A program made the position numbers and the translations under genes. Of a stretch of 64,000 nucleotides of DNA, positions 44,616 to 53,575 are shown piece after piece. Every line of letters starts with the position of its first letter. Within the stretch, counting starts at the first letter, position 1. The DNA lies in the NCBI GenBank assembly GCA_020974905.1, contig CP087563.1, forward strand, positions 744,001-808,000, given 5' to 3'. The notes beneath the pieces are model-generated. The model had not been told where the DNA came from and did not search any database. It saw only the letters and a program-made list of their open reading frames with translations. This DNA is from Planctomycetes bacterium syqfu (GTDB lineage Bacteria > Planctomycetota > Phycisphaerae > Phycisphaerales > Phycisphaeraceae).

Positions 44616-46157
44616 ATGCTCAGCCCGCACGCCAAATCCGAATGGTTAACCATCCTGACCATCGGCTTCCTGCTTTCAGGAACCGCCATCATTGCTGGTC
44701 TCTGGTGGTTGTCGATTCCACTGATCATCTTCACCATCTGTCTGATGCTCTTTTTCCGTGACCCGGATCGACCGATCCCCACCCAACGTGGCATTATGGT
44801 CGCCCCTGCTGATGGCAAAGTTTCATCCATACACGAAGTCGAATTCTTCGAACCCTTCAACGGCCCAGCCACCTGTGTTCGCATTTTCCTCAGTGTCTTT
44901 GATGTCCACGTCAATCGCTCACCGATCCATGGTGTGGTCACATCCATCACCCACAAACCCGGCGAACATCTCAACGTCCTCAACCCCGAGTCCGCTGAGG
45001 TCAATGAGTCCAACCTCATCATCCTTGCACATCCCGTCCGCCGCGACACCATCGCTGCCATCCGACAGGTTGCTGGACTCTGCGCCCGGACCATCTGCTG
45101 CACCGTGGGCACCGGCGCCGTTGTCCAACGCGGCCAGCGCATCGGCATTATCAAACTCGGTTCCACCACCGAACTCTACATCCCTGCTCGATTCAATCCG
45201 CAGGTCACCGTCGAGCAAGGTCAGTATGTCTATGGCGGGACCACCATCCTTGCCAACATCAACCTCGGCCCAGCACGCGAAGGTGATGAAGACTACGAAG
45301 GCGAACCAACTCCCACTGACTCTGAGCAACAAATTCAAGCATCCGAAACAACATCGCCATCGGATCAAGAACCGTCGGATACTCAGGCTGCCATGACCGC
45401 CGCGACCGTTGTCGCCACCGCAGTTGCAGCGACCGATGCGGTTGACCTTGCCGACGAAGCAAACGACGAACCTCAAGAGCAGGAAGACAACGACGCGACC
45501 GACGCACTGGATGCCATCGACTACGACAAGCCGGTCGAGAAATCCCAACCCGTCGAGGTTGATCCTGCTGAAGATGTCATCTACGAAGACGAAGAAGAAT
45601 CCTCCGACGATACGGAAGATCAAGAGGAAGAAATCGAAGATTCAGAGTCTGATGATGAGGCATCCGAGGAAGATGAAGATTCCGAAGATGTCGAAGATGA
45701 ACAGGACGAAGACGACGAATCTGAATCCGATGAGGACGATGAAGACGTCGACGAATCGGACACAGACGAAGATGACGATGTGACCGACGAAGACGAAACA
45801 GAATACGAATACGTCGAAGAACCCGACGCTGAAGAACTCGAAGAAACCGACCAGGACTCCGATCAGGAGCAGGACGAAGATGAAGAGCAAGTGTCCGACG
45901 AGGACGATACTTCTGACGAAGCAGACGATTCAGAAGATGAAGATGAATCTGATGACGAATCTGAAGACGATGATGATTTGACCGAAGACGACGAGTCAGA
46001 AGAAGATCAGGACGTCGAAGAAGAAGTCGAGGAATCAGAGGACAAGGACGACCAAGTCGACGATGATGAGCCCGAACCTGCTCCCAAGTCCAAGAAGAGC
46101 AAGAACAACAAAAAGAAGTCCGACGAGGATGACGACGATTCGCCGATGCTCTTTTGA
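44616..46157 (+). CDS. psd: Phosphatidylserine decarboxylase with a long acidic C-terminal tail
   Basis: 513 residues from the ATG at 44616. Residues 1-215 form a short-type phosphatidylserine decarboxylase: two membrane helices (about 10-45), FRDPDRPIP, APADGKVSSI, the active His in IFLSVFDVHVNRSP, and the self-cleavage site LGST (in IIKLGSTTELYIP) that makes the pyruvoyl group. The mature enzyme converts PS to PE at the inner membrane. After about 215 comes a roughly 300-residue tail of almost only Asp, Glu and Ser with an Ala/Val-rich insert, ending in a Lys patch (PKSKKSKNNKKK) and SPMLF. After cleavage this tail stays on the small alpha chain. Confidence 0.85.
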   Translation: MLSPHAKSEWLTILTIGFLLSGTAIIAGLWWLSIPLIIFTICLMLFFRDPDRPIPTQRGIMVAPADGKVSSIHEVEFFEPFNGPATCVRIFLSVFDVHVNRSPIHGVVTSITHKPGEHLNVLNPESAEVNESNLIILAHPVRRDTIAAIRQVAGLCARTICCTVGTGAVVQRGQRIGIIKLGSTTELYIPARFNPQVTVEQGQYVYGGTTILANINLGPAREGDEDYEGEPTPTDSEQQIQASETTSPSDQEPSDTQAAMTAATVVATAVAATDAVDLADEANDEPQEQEDNDATDALDAIDYDKPVEKSQPVEVDPAEDVIYEDEEESSDDTEDQEEEIEDSESDDEASEEDEDSEDVEDEQDEDDESESDEDDEDVDESDTDEDDDVTDEDETEYEYVEEPDAEELEETDQDSDQEQDEDEEQVSDEDDTSDEADDSEDEDESDDESEDDDDLTEDDESEEDQDVEEEVEESEDKDDQVDDDEPEPAPKSKKSKNNKKKSDEDDDDSPMLF

Positions 46158-46263
46158 GTTCTGATTGACACCCGGTGCCCGTTGTGTCAACGTTGCTCCA
46201 TGGCACCGGCTTGACACCATCCAACACGATACAACATCACTCGCATAAATGATCGCGCACTTC

Positions 46264-46349
46264 CGTCACTCCCGCGCAGGCGGGGAGTCCAGTGATATGT
46301 GCAAGCGTCAACAGAATGCCACTGGATTCCCACCTGCGCGGGAATGACG
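46264..46349. repeat. Palindromic intergenic element, copy 4 of 4
   Basis: About 86 bp: CGTCACTCCCGCGCAGGCGG at the left and CACCTGCGCGGGAATGACG at the right, with GTCAACAGAATGCCACTGG inside, in the same sense as copy 1. It sits in the 396-bp gap 46158-46553 between the convergent psd and solute-binding genes; the rest of that gap shows no gene. Confidence 0.85.
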
Positions 46350-46553
46350 AGACGAATCGAATTTCTTTTCGCGTACGGCTCTAAATCCGCTGCTTAATTC
46401 AAGCATGCGTTATTACCGGGATTGGTATAACCGTGTCTTAAAGCGTTCCCAATCCAAGTGTAGCGGCTTTGGCGTTAGCGAATGGATCATTTGTGGCTAA
46501 ATTGCCTTGAACACAGGTGTGGATGATTCATCATACAAATGATCTGTCACCGA

Positions 46554-48086
46554 TTATTTCGCTTCTGCCAATTCCACGATCTTGCGGTAATTCTCGCGGT
46601 AAAACAGCGTCCAATCCAGGCGATCCTTGAGTTGTTGATCGTGGTCTTTCCAACGCTTTTTCAGTGATTGGTAATGTGCCTGAATCGTGTCGACCACCTG
46701 TTTTCGCTGCGGGTGATCCGCCGATTGCATGATGGTTAACCAGTTGGTTTCAAGGTCCGGTGAGTCCCATTTGAGTTGCAAGGGTTCGGGCATCGCATCA
46801 AAGCGTTCGAGCATTTTTGCTTTGACAGGATCGTTATCCGAGACCTTGTTGATCGCAGCCCATGCCTGGCCGAGTTCCTCGTGGATGTCGATGGCAAGGC
46901 TGTGAGCAATGGGCGCGACATAGGAATAATAGTTGGGCGTCCCCTTGGGAAAATCGCGGGCAATCTCGAACGGCTTGATCTGTGGGTCCGTCCAGTATTT
47001 GGCTTCCTCAGCCGTATAGAGATCACGACGAATGGGTTGGCGACGCAACTCAAACGTCGTCGGACCATGGGGCGTACCAATGCGGCGTTGCCAGAGTTTC
47101 TGCGTGTCTTTCTGGAGAATCCAAACCACGAACTCGTTGGCCAAATCCTTCTGGGGTGCACCACGGAGAATGCTGATCGGGTCTGCGGTCACCGCGGTGA
47201 CAAACGGCGGATCGATATATCCCACACGGTTGCCACCCACCGCACCGGCTTGGTATCGGCCGTAGAAGTCGATGCACATGCCTGCAGCAGCTTCACCTGA
47301 CGAAACGTCCACGGGCACCTTGGAGGAACCGGAGGTGAAATAACGGGCATTGGCAAAGATACGACGCAATTGCGCCCAACCTTCATTCCAACCGGCACGG
47401 CGGAGAATCGTGTTATATGTCTGAGCCAACGAGCCGGAGTGTGCGGGGTCTGCCAAGGCCAACCAGCCGTGATAGTTCGGATCTTCCAGGTCCGCCCATG
47501 TGGTGGGTTCAGCGAGTTGTCGCATCTCAAGGACATCACGGTTATAGACAATGCCGAAGCTTGAGAGCACGACACCACACCAGTAAAGCTTGGGATGATA
47601 CAGGGGTTCTCCGCCGATGTTGTCCTTGGGATAAACCTGTTTGAGCATGCCGTCGGGAAGTACGATGGGTTCGACGATCATCTCGCGTTCGTCCTGCCCG
47701 TCAACCACAACGCCCTTTGCCAGTTGGTTGTGTTCATAGTCACCACCGCCGAAAAACAGGTCAATGCCAATACCTTGAGATGCATAACCTTCAGCAGCTT
47801 TGGCGGTGAAGTCAGCGATGACCATTTTGCGCAGATCACTGGTGCCGCCACTGGTTCGCCAGTCAAAACCGATGGCCTCTTTGCCAAGTGCTTTGCGGTA
47901 CTTGTTAAACGCGTTGGCAACTTCGCTGCGAATCTGTTCGTTGTGTGGTGTGATGATCACCAACCGTGCTGAACCGTCGGGATTACCTGCGGTATGCGAA
48001 GCATCGGCGGGCCGGAAGATAAACGGCACACCGAGCACAATGCCCAGTAAGCCAAGGATGATGATTCGAGGAATCCAATCGCGCAT
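46554..48086 (-). CDS. Periplasmic solute-binding protein, iron-transport-like
   Basis: 510 residues, longer than most. N-terminal membrane or signal segment (IPRIIILGLLGIVLGVPFIF). Then a type-2 periplasmic-binding fold: LVIITPHNEQIRSEVANAF, GIDLFFGGGDYEHNQLAKG, SSFGIVYNRDVLE, PTTWADLEDPNYHGWLALADP (as in Fe3+-binding Fbp/AfuA-type proteins), IDFYGRYQAG, ANEFVVWILQKD. The C-terminal ~130 residues are helical and charged and are extra. No ABC permease or ATPase is adjacent, so it may work with distant genes or be a sensor. Confidence 0.75.
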   Translation of the reverse strand: MRDWIPRIIILGLLGIVLGVPFIFRPADASHTAGNPDGSARLVIITPHNEQIRSEVANAFNKYRKALGKEAIGFDWRTSGGTSDLRKMVIADFTAKAAEGYASQGIGIDLFFGGGDYEHNQLAKGVVVDGQDEREMIVEPIVLPDGMLKQVYPKDNIGGEPLYHPKLYWCGVVLSSFGIVYNRDVLEMRQLAEPTTWADLEDPNYHGWLALADPAHSGSLAQTYNTILRRAGWNEGWAQLRRIFANARYFTSGSSKVPVDVSSGEAAAGMCIDFYGRYQAGAVGGNRVGYIDPPFVTAVTADPISILRGAPQKDLANEFVVWILQKDTQKLWQRRIGTPHGPTTFELRRQPIRRDLYTAEEAKYWTDPQIKPFEIARDFPKGTPNYYSYVAPIAHSLAIDIHEELGQAWAAINKVSDNDPVKAKMLERFDAMPEPLQLKWDSPDLETNWLTIMQSADHPQRKQVVDTIQAHYQSLKKRWKDHDQQLKDRLDWTLFYRENYRKIVELAEAK

Positions 48087-48138
48087 AGTCCAGTCCTTTT
48101 GCTCTAAACCTTATCAGCAAAACACCCCAGCGCCCATC

Positions 48139-49269
48139 TCAAACCATCGCAGCTTGCAGGACTTTAACAGTGGTCTCTTCGATGAGTTGCCCTGCCTTGG
48201 CCATCGAGACTTCCGGGGGGAGACCCGGGCCGATGATGTGATACTCCGCCAAACCGGCATCAAGCGTGCGCTCGGCTTCATCGCCGATACATCCGACGAG
48301 GGCAACCGTGCGGATGCCTTGCATGTTCGCTCGTCGGGCAACCCCGAGACAGGCTTTGCCTTGCAGGGATTGGCCGTCGAGTTTGCCTTCGCCGGTCAAG
48401 CACAGTGATGCACCAATGCAGCGTTCGTCGAATTGAATGGTGTCGAGCACCAGGTCAATACCGCGTTGGAGTGTTGCATCCACAAATGCCAGTAAACCAA
48501 AGCCCAAACCGCCTGCAGCACCAGCGCCGGGATGGGTTGCAAAATCCCCGCCAACGAGTTCGGCAAAGTAGACTAAGGCTTCATCGAGCATCTCCACCAT
48601 GGATTGGCTGGCACCCTTTTGCGGGCCATACACCACCGAAGCGCCCAGCGCACCGGTGAGTGGATTGTTCACATCGCAGGCAGCAGTCACCTGCGTCCAT
48701 TCCAGTCTCGGGTCCAGGTGTGTTTTGTCGATACGTTCGACGGTCGGCAGCATCGAACCATTCATCGGTTTTTCGATCAATGCACCGGTGCGGTCAAAGA
48801 ATTGGACACCCAGCGCCTGAGCCATACCCGCCCCGCCGTCATTGGTGCAACTCCCGCCGATACCCATGACGATGCGATGCGCCCCAGCGGATAAGGCTTC
48901 GCGGATCAGTTCACCCACGCCGAAGGTGGTGGTCAGTGACGGATTGCGTTTTTCCTTTGGGAGTAAATGCAATCCCGCAGCCTGGGCCATCTCGATGACT
49001 GCGGTTAAGGGTTGGTGTTCCTGCTGTCCGAGTAAGCCCCACACGGCTGTAACAGGACGCCCCAACGGGCCGGTGACGGATGCCTGACGATAGGTTCCGC
49101 CGGTGGCATCGACCATGGCTTGGAGGGTGCCTTCCCCGCCGTCAGCGATGGGACAGCGTTCGATATGTGCTTCGGGATAGACCTGCTGAATCCCACGTTG
49201 CATGGCCATCGCAGCGTCGGACGCCGAGATCGATTCTTTGAAACTGTCAGGTGCACAGATGATTTTCAT
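48139..49269 (-). CDS. glxK: Glycerate kinase (GlxK/GarK family)
   Basis: 376 residues, normal length. Phosphorylates D-glycerate, giving 2-phosphoglycerate in the family. Motifs: MKIICAPDSFKESISA, CPIADGGEGTLQAMV, VMGIGGSCTNDGGAGMAQALG, GASVVYGPQKGA, PGAGAAGGLGFGL and LTGEGKLDGQSLQGK. Probably feeds glycerate from sugar acid breakdown into glycolysis. It is divergent from tadA. TTCACA-17 bp-TAAACT ends seven bases upstream of the ATG. Confidence 0.92.
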   Translation of the reverse strand: MKIICAPDSFKESISASDAAMAMQRGIQQVYPEAHIERCPIADGGEGTLQAMVDATGGTYRQASVTGPLGRPVTAVWGLLGQQEHQPLTAVIEMAQAAGLHLLPKEKRNPSLTTTFGVGELIREALSAGAHRIVMGIGGSCTNDGGAGMAQALGVQFFDRTGALIEKPMNGSMLPTVERIDKTHLDPRLEWTQVTAACDVNNPLTGALGASVVYGPQKGASQSMVEMLDEALVYFAELVGGDFATHPGAGAAGGLGFGLLAFVDATLQRGIDLVLDTIQFDERCIGASLCLTGEGKLDGQSLQGKACLGVARRANMQGIRTVALVGCIGDEAERTLDAGLAEYHIIGPGLPPEVSMAKAGQLIEETTVKVLQAAMV

Positions 49270-49276
49270 TGCCGAT

Positions 49277-49305
49277 AGTTTACCGGTTCAGAGGGGTGAT
49301 GTGAA
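49277..49305 (-). promoter_or_regulatory. Promoter of the glycerate kinase gene
   Basis: Minus strand TTCACA (49300-49305), 17-bp spacer, TAAACT (49277-49282), then seven bases to the ATG at 49269. No Shine-Dalgarno. This is a second well-spaced leaderless-type promoter. Confidence 0.55.
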
Positions 49306-49348
49306 ACAAGTTAGCGCTAATCTGGCAAGCGGTATGTGCGAAAGTCAA

Positions 49349-49354
49349 TACAAT
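49349..49354 (+). promoter_or_regulatory. -10-like box adjacent to the tadA start
   Basis: TACAAT ends six bases before the ATG at 49361 with no Shine-Dalgarno between. The region between this gene and glycerate kinase is therefore a compact divergent control region of about 91 bp. Confidence 0.45.
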
Positions 49355-49360
49355 GTCGGG

Positions 49361-49855
49361 ATGACCACCGATTTCGACATTCAGATGATGCAACGCGCCT
49401 TGGAACTGGCACAACAAGCAGCGGATATCGGCGAGGTGCCGGTTGGTGCATTGGTTTGCCAACATGAAAAGATTATTGCCCAGGCGTCCAACCGACGGGA
49501 ACTGGATCAGGACCCGGTGGGCCACGCTGAGATTCTTGCAATCCGCGACGCTGCCAAAGTGCTCGACAGTTGGCGGCTGGATGACTGCACGTTGTACGTG
49601 ACGCTTGAACCATGTGCGATGTGCGCAGGTGCCTTGGTGAATTGTCGTTTACCCAGACTGGTTTACGGCGCGACGGACCCGAAAATGGGTTGCGTGGATA
49701 CGTTGTATCAATTGTGCAATGACAACCGGTTTAATCACAGCGTGGAAGTGGTCGGTGGGGTCATGGCACAGGAGACCGGGCAGATTCTCACGGACTTTTT
49801 CCGGGAAAGACGCAAGAAGAATCGACCGCCAAAGCCACGGGCACCGCGCGATTGA
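49361..49855 (+). CDS. tadA: tRNA-specific adenosine deaminase TadA
   Basis: 164 residues from the ATG at 49361, where the family N-terminus begins (MQRALELAQQAADIGEVPVGAL). TadA converts adenosine 34 of tRNA-Arg to inosine. Zinc and catalytic motifs: GHAEILAI (HAE) and TLEPCAMCAGALV (PCxxC). RLVYGATDPKMG and the C-terminal ILTDFFRERRKKNR, which binds the tRNA, are present. A longer upstream frame to 49202 overlaps the divergent gene and is unlikely. Confidence 0.95.
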   Translation: MTTDFDIQMMQRALELAQQAADIGEVPVGALVCQHEKIIAQASNRRELDQDPVGHAEILAIRDAAKVLDSWRLDDCTLYVTLEPCAMCAGALVNCRLPRLVYGATDPKMGCVDTLYQLCNDNRFNHSVEVVGGVMAQETGQILTDFFRERRKKNRPPKPRAPRD

Positions 49856-49911
49856 TCATTGGGTTAATCGACGGAGCGCTAAACCGCAAGTGGTTTTTAT
49901 GGCGGTTGGGA

Positions 49912-50565
49912 TCACATAAAACCGGCATCGCGGAGTTTATCCATGGTGATGCCATCTGCGGTGGATTTGTTGCGCGTCAGCCAATGCAGGATGGTCTTGG
50001 CAACAATGTCTGTTTCCAGGTTCACCATCTGCCCTGCTTGCGCATCCTTGAGCGTGGTCAGCGACAGCGTCGTGGGGATCAATGCCACATCAAAGGTGTC
50101 CGACGTTAATGATGCCAACGTCAGACTCACACCATCAATGCAGACCGAGCCTTTGGGGACAATCGCATCCAGCAAATCGGCTGGGGGCTGGACGGTGATA
50201 CGGAATTCCTGTGGCGTTGAGGTGACTTTGACGATGCGCCCCATGCCATCGACATGTCCCTGGACGATATGCCCGCCCATGGCCGTGTTGGCGGTCAGGG
50301 ACGATTCGAGATTCACCGCATCACCGACACTGAGCATGCCAAGGCGGGATTTACTGAGTGTTTCGGTGATCACGTCGAAACTCAGTTGATTGCCGTTTTG
50401 CTGCGTCATGGTTAAACAGACACCGCTGACACAGATGGAGTCGCCGTGTTCAAACTGGCCGTTACGTGGTTTCCAGTCGCCGACGTTGACGATTAAACGC
50501 TTGCCGCCGGGGACGGAGGAGATCATTTCAATACGACCGATGGTTTCTACAAGTCCGGTGAACAT
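49912..50565 (-). CDS. ribE: Riboflavin synthase alpha subunit
   Basis: 217 residues from the ATG at 50565 (MFTGLVETIGRI is the standard start). Two lumazine-binding domains: first with GDSICVSGVCLTM (about 45-60) and LSKSRLGMLSVGDAVNLE, second with GHIVQGHVDGMGRI, KGSVCIDGVSLTLAS and IPTTLSLTTL. It turns two lumazines into riboflavin. Ends 57 bp from the convergent tadA stop. Other rib genes are not present; no FMN riboswitch is seen. Confidence 0.95.
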   Translation of the reverse strand: MFTGLVETIGRIEMISSVPGGKRLIVNVGDWKPRNGQFEHGDSICVSGVCLTMTQQNGNQLSFDVITETLSKSRLGMLSVGDAVNLESSLTANTAMGGHIVQGHVDGMGRIVKVTSTPQEFRITVQPPADLLDAIVPKGSVCIDGVSLTLASLTSDTFDVALIPTTLSLTTLKDAQAGQMVNLETDIVAKTILHWLTRNKSTADGITMDKLRDAGFM

Positions 50566-50571
50566 GGGCGT

Positions 50572-50577
50572 ATTGTA
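50572..50577 (-). promoter_or_regulatory. -10-like box adjacent to the ribE start
   Basis: Minus-strand TACAAT lies six bases before the ATG at 50565, without a Shine-Dalgarno. Same geometry as tadA, psd, mqnA and pduL. Confidence 0.45.
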
Positions 50578-50706
50578 CAAGGTAAATCCAATCTGATCGT
50601 CCAATTGCCAAAATTCATACACCAAACGATTGGAAAAAAGACTCACTGGCTTATATGATTCTATTCTTCCATCTCCGCTAGCAACTGTTCATGGGAAGGG
50701 TAGTGC

Positions 50707-53517
50707 GTGGCGCGACGACTCAATTGGTGTTTGTTCTTACTGGCAATGTTCCTGAGCTTGGTCAGCACGTCGGTGCATGCTCAGCAACCCAGGCTTGTCT
50801 CCTCCGGCACGGTTGCTGGACCGGGCGTGGTCACGCAAGGCGACTGGGGCATTGCAACGACCACCGTCATCAATCCATCGACGCAAGACCAGACATTGCT
50901 GGCTGCTGTGACGTTCACCAAAGACGCACGCATGTCCAACATCCAGTTTGCCCGCGAATTCTGGATCCCAGCAGGCAGTGTCCGTGAGATTCAGATTCCC
51001 TTCCGTGCACCGGACTTTGGCCCCAACACCAAGGCCGTGGATGCACAGGTGCAACTGCTTGACACCAGTGGTACATCCGACGTGTTTTTGAGTCGCGACG
51101 TTGCCTTGTATCGCGCTTCGCAAACACCGGATATCAACGTCAAGGTTTTTGCTCCCAAGTCTGCTGCAGGCTACGAACTGACGGGCAATCTGCGTGACCA
51201 ACTGGGCAGTTCCCAAACCTATCTCACGCTCAAGACCGACAACATTCCCACCGATGCAAGCATGCTCGACAATATCGAAGTGATCCTGTTGGGTGATGAC
51301 GATCCTGATCTGGACCCCTTGCAGATCGAAGCCATCCGCCAGTGGATTCTCAAAGGCGGTCAGTTGATCGTCATCCTGCCTGAAACAGGCATGCAAGTCA
51401 CGCGGTCGATTCTCGGCGAACACCTGCCGATGATGCTCGTTGATCAATCCAGTCAGAACAAGGCTGCGATGGTTGGCAGCAATGTCTTTAACGACGGCTC
51501 AATGACCACGCGCATCAGCAACAAAGTCCGCCAACCCAAGAATTGGAACCTCAACGGCCTCAAAGACGACACCGTGGACGTTCACGGCGGTGGCACGCGT
51601 TTTCGCAATGACAGTTCCAGTGACCGATCCATCATCGACAACACGATAAGCATTTCCCAGCAGTGGGCATCGATCCTGGTCAAAGGTCGCATGCGCGTTC
51701 AGAGTAACAATCAGGCGTCCGGCGCGGTGCTCCGATTCGTGTTTCTGGATGCAGCGAAAAATCCCATCGGTGATGCTGTGGATTTGACCAACCGCGTGGG
51801 CACAGGTTGGCGGGATTATGAAAAAAATATTGATGTCCCCAATGGTGCGACGCAACTGAAAATCGAAGTCGGTCTGGAAAACACCAAAGGCACACTCTGG
51901 GCTACAGGTATCCAGGTGATTCCTGCGGGCATGCGATTTGAAGAGCCCGTGGACTTCTGGCGCGTTCTGGCTCCGAGCATGGAGACGGACGAAAAGATGA
52001 TGATGGACGGCTGGCCGATGATGTATCGCGGTCAGATGGGTCGCGGTCGGGTGACGGTGCTGACATTGGGATCAGCTTACTGGAATGCAGCGAGCAAAGC
52101 TGGCAGTCGCGTGATCGATGAAGCCTTCCGAACACACAGCCGGTTCAATCAATCCGACCACCTGGTCAAGCCGGAGATTCTCGCTCAAGCTGGAACGCAG
52201 CAGATTGGTTACGAAGTTCTCTCACGCACGCCGGTGATGGCAAGTTTACTTGCTTTGCTTGGGATCATGATCATCGCTGCGATTGTGTTTGGGAAGCAAG
52301 GTCGCCCCGAGTTGTTGGCACCGGTGAGTGTCGTCCTGGCGGTTGTCGTTGCGGGTGTGATCTGGTTTATGGGCATGACCCATCACCGTCAGACACCGTT
52401 GACGGTTGCCTCGGTGCAATTGGCTCAGATCGATCCGATCTCGGATTATGCAATCACCAATGCGGTGGTCTGCACGTACAGTCCATCACGGTTAACCTCC
52501 CCATTGCAGGCAACCAATGGCGGCGTGATCTGGCCGGACCTCTCCGGTTCGACGGGCAAGCTGCTTCGCATGCGTTGGACGGACCTGAATCAATGGCAGT
52601 GGGACAACCTGGAGTTACCCGAAGCAACTTTGCGTAAGCATGAGATTGATCGCGTGATCCCGCTTGAGCAGAAGGTCAAAGCCGTGGCCAGCTTCAATAA
52701 GGAAGGGATGATCTGCACGATCAGTTCCGGCCCGTTTGCAGGTGTTGCCCATCCGATCATTGCCAGCTTGAACAATCATGCGGTGGGCAAACTCACCGGC
52801 CATGACAACTTCACCATCGTCCCTGATGCCACGCTGGGTTTGGACCAGTTCGTCACGACTTCAACCATGACGGCACAGGATATTCAGCGTCAGGAAATCT
52901 ACCGCAATCTCATTTACCCCAACTCCGATGCACTGGATGTCAGTGCCTATCCCACCGAACCATCTGCGTTGTGGTGGGCAAGAGCCATGGATATGGGATT
53001 CAAACAGGCTTCCGATGAAGCACGTCAGCAGCAACAGGCGTTGGTCTGCGTGCCGTTGTCGTATGAACGTCCGGCACCGGGCACCACATTTGTGATCCCC
53101 TCCCCGGTTTTGCAGACCGACATCTTTCGCGATGGTGGTCGTGGGATGAGCACAGTGCTTAACCCGATGACCGGCCGCTGGACATCGACGATTTCCCCGG
53201 AAGCCTCGTTCAAACTGACATTCACGGTGCCCAAGGACCTGCTGCCTTTAAAACCCGTGGATGGTGTTTTGGATATCGACTTTAAGACCCCCGGGCGCAG
53301 CCTGATCATTCGCGATCATCGCGGCCAGGAAATTGCGACGCGCAAAGACCTGGCCAACCGCATTCAGATTCCAGTCAAAGCTGAGAATCTGGTGATCAAT
53401 CGCCAGGGAGAGATTGTGCTTGAGTTTGAAGTGACCATGCATCAGGATCCGGTCAACGCTCACATGTGGGACGCGTCCGGTGGCATCCGACTTCAACTCA
53501 CAGCCGTAACCGAATAA
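50707..53517 (+). CDS. Large exported protein with two membrane helices, partner of an ABC exporter
   Basis: 936 residues from the GTG at 50707, with GGAAGG seven bases upstream. Signal peptide 1-26 (FLLAMFLSLVSTSVHAQ). Periplasmic beta-rich part (27-160), then a glutamine-amidotransferase-like fold (about 180-260: EVILLGDDDPDLDPLQIEAI, ILKGGQLIVILPE), a carbohydrate-binding-like jelly-roll (about 270-400), two membrane helices (about 520-565: SLLALLGIMIIAAIVFG; VSVVLAVVVAGVIWFMGM), and a long soluble C-terminus. The layout recalls proteins that sit with GldA/GldF-type ABC systems. The ABC ATPase and permease genes follow. No family name is assigned. Confidence 0.65.
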   Translation: MARRLNWCLFLLAMFLSLVSTSVHAQQPRLVSSGTVAGPGVVTQGDWGIATTTVINPSTQDQTLLAAVTFTKDARMSNIQFAREFWIPAGSVREIQIPFRAPDFGPNTKAVDAQVQLLDTSGTSDVFLSRDVALYRASQTPDINVKVFAPKSAAGYELTGNLRDQLGSSQTYLTLKTDNIPTDASMLDNIEVILLGDDDPDLDPLQIEAIRQWILKGGQLIVILPETGMQVTRSILGEHLPMMLVDQSSQNKAAMVGSNVFNDGSMTTRISNKVRQPKNWNLNGLKDDTVDVHGGGTRFRNDSSSDRSIIDNTISISQQWASILVKGRMRVQSNNQASGAVLRFVFLDAAKNPIGDAVDLTNRVGTGWRDYEKNIDVPNGATQLKIEVGLENTKGTLWATGIQVIPAGMRFEEPVDFWRVLAPSMETDEKMMMDGWPMMYRGQMGRGRVTVLTLGSAYWNAASKAGSRVIDEAFRTHSRFNQSDHLVKPEILAQAGTQQIGYEVLSRTPVMASLLALLGIMIIAAIVFGKQGRPELLAPVSVVLAVVVAGVIWFMGMTHHRQTPLTVASVQLAQIDPISDYAITNAVVCTYSPSRLTSPLQATNGGVIWPDLSGSTGKLLRMRWTDLNQWQWDNLELPEATLRKHEIDRVIPLEQKVKAVASFNKEGMICTISSGPFAGVAHPIIASLNNHAVGKLTGHDNFTIVPDATLGLDQFVTTSTMTAQDIQRQEIYRNLIYPNSDALDVSAYPTEPSALWWARAMDMGFKQASDEARQQQQALVCVPLSYERPAPGTTFVIPSPVLQTDIFRDGGRGMSTVLNPMTGRWTSTISPEASFKLTFTVPKDLLPLKPVDGVLDIDFKTPGRSLIIRDHRGQEIATRKDLANRIQIPVKAENLVINRQGEIVLEFEVTMHQDPVNAHMWDASGGIRLQLTAVTE

Positions 53518-53575
53518 TCGAATCGACTCATCAGACAAGACTGACAGCATTTGTCTGCACACGCAGGAGATCAAC

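Noticed and set aside
45577-46227. 216-residue Arg/Leu-rich open frame opposite the psd tail
   Set aside because: It is the complement of an Asp/Glu-rich repeat (GAA/GAC codons), which always yields such frames.
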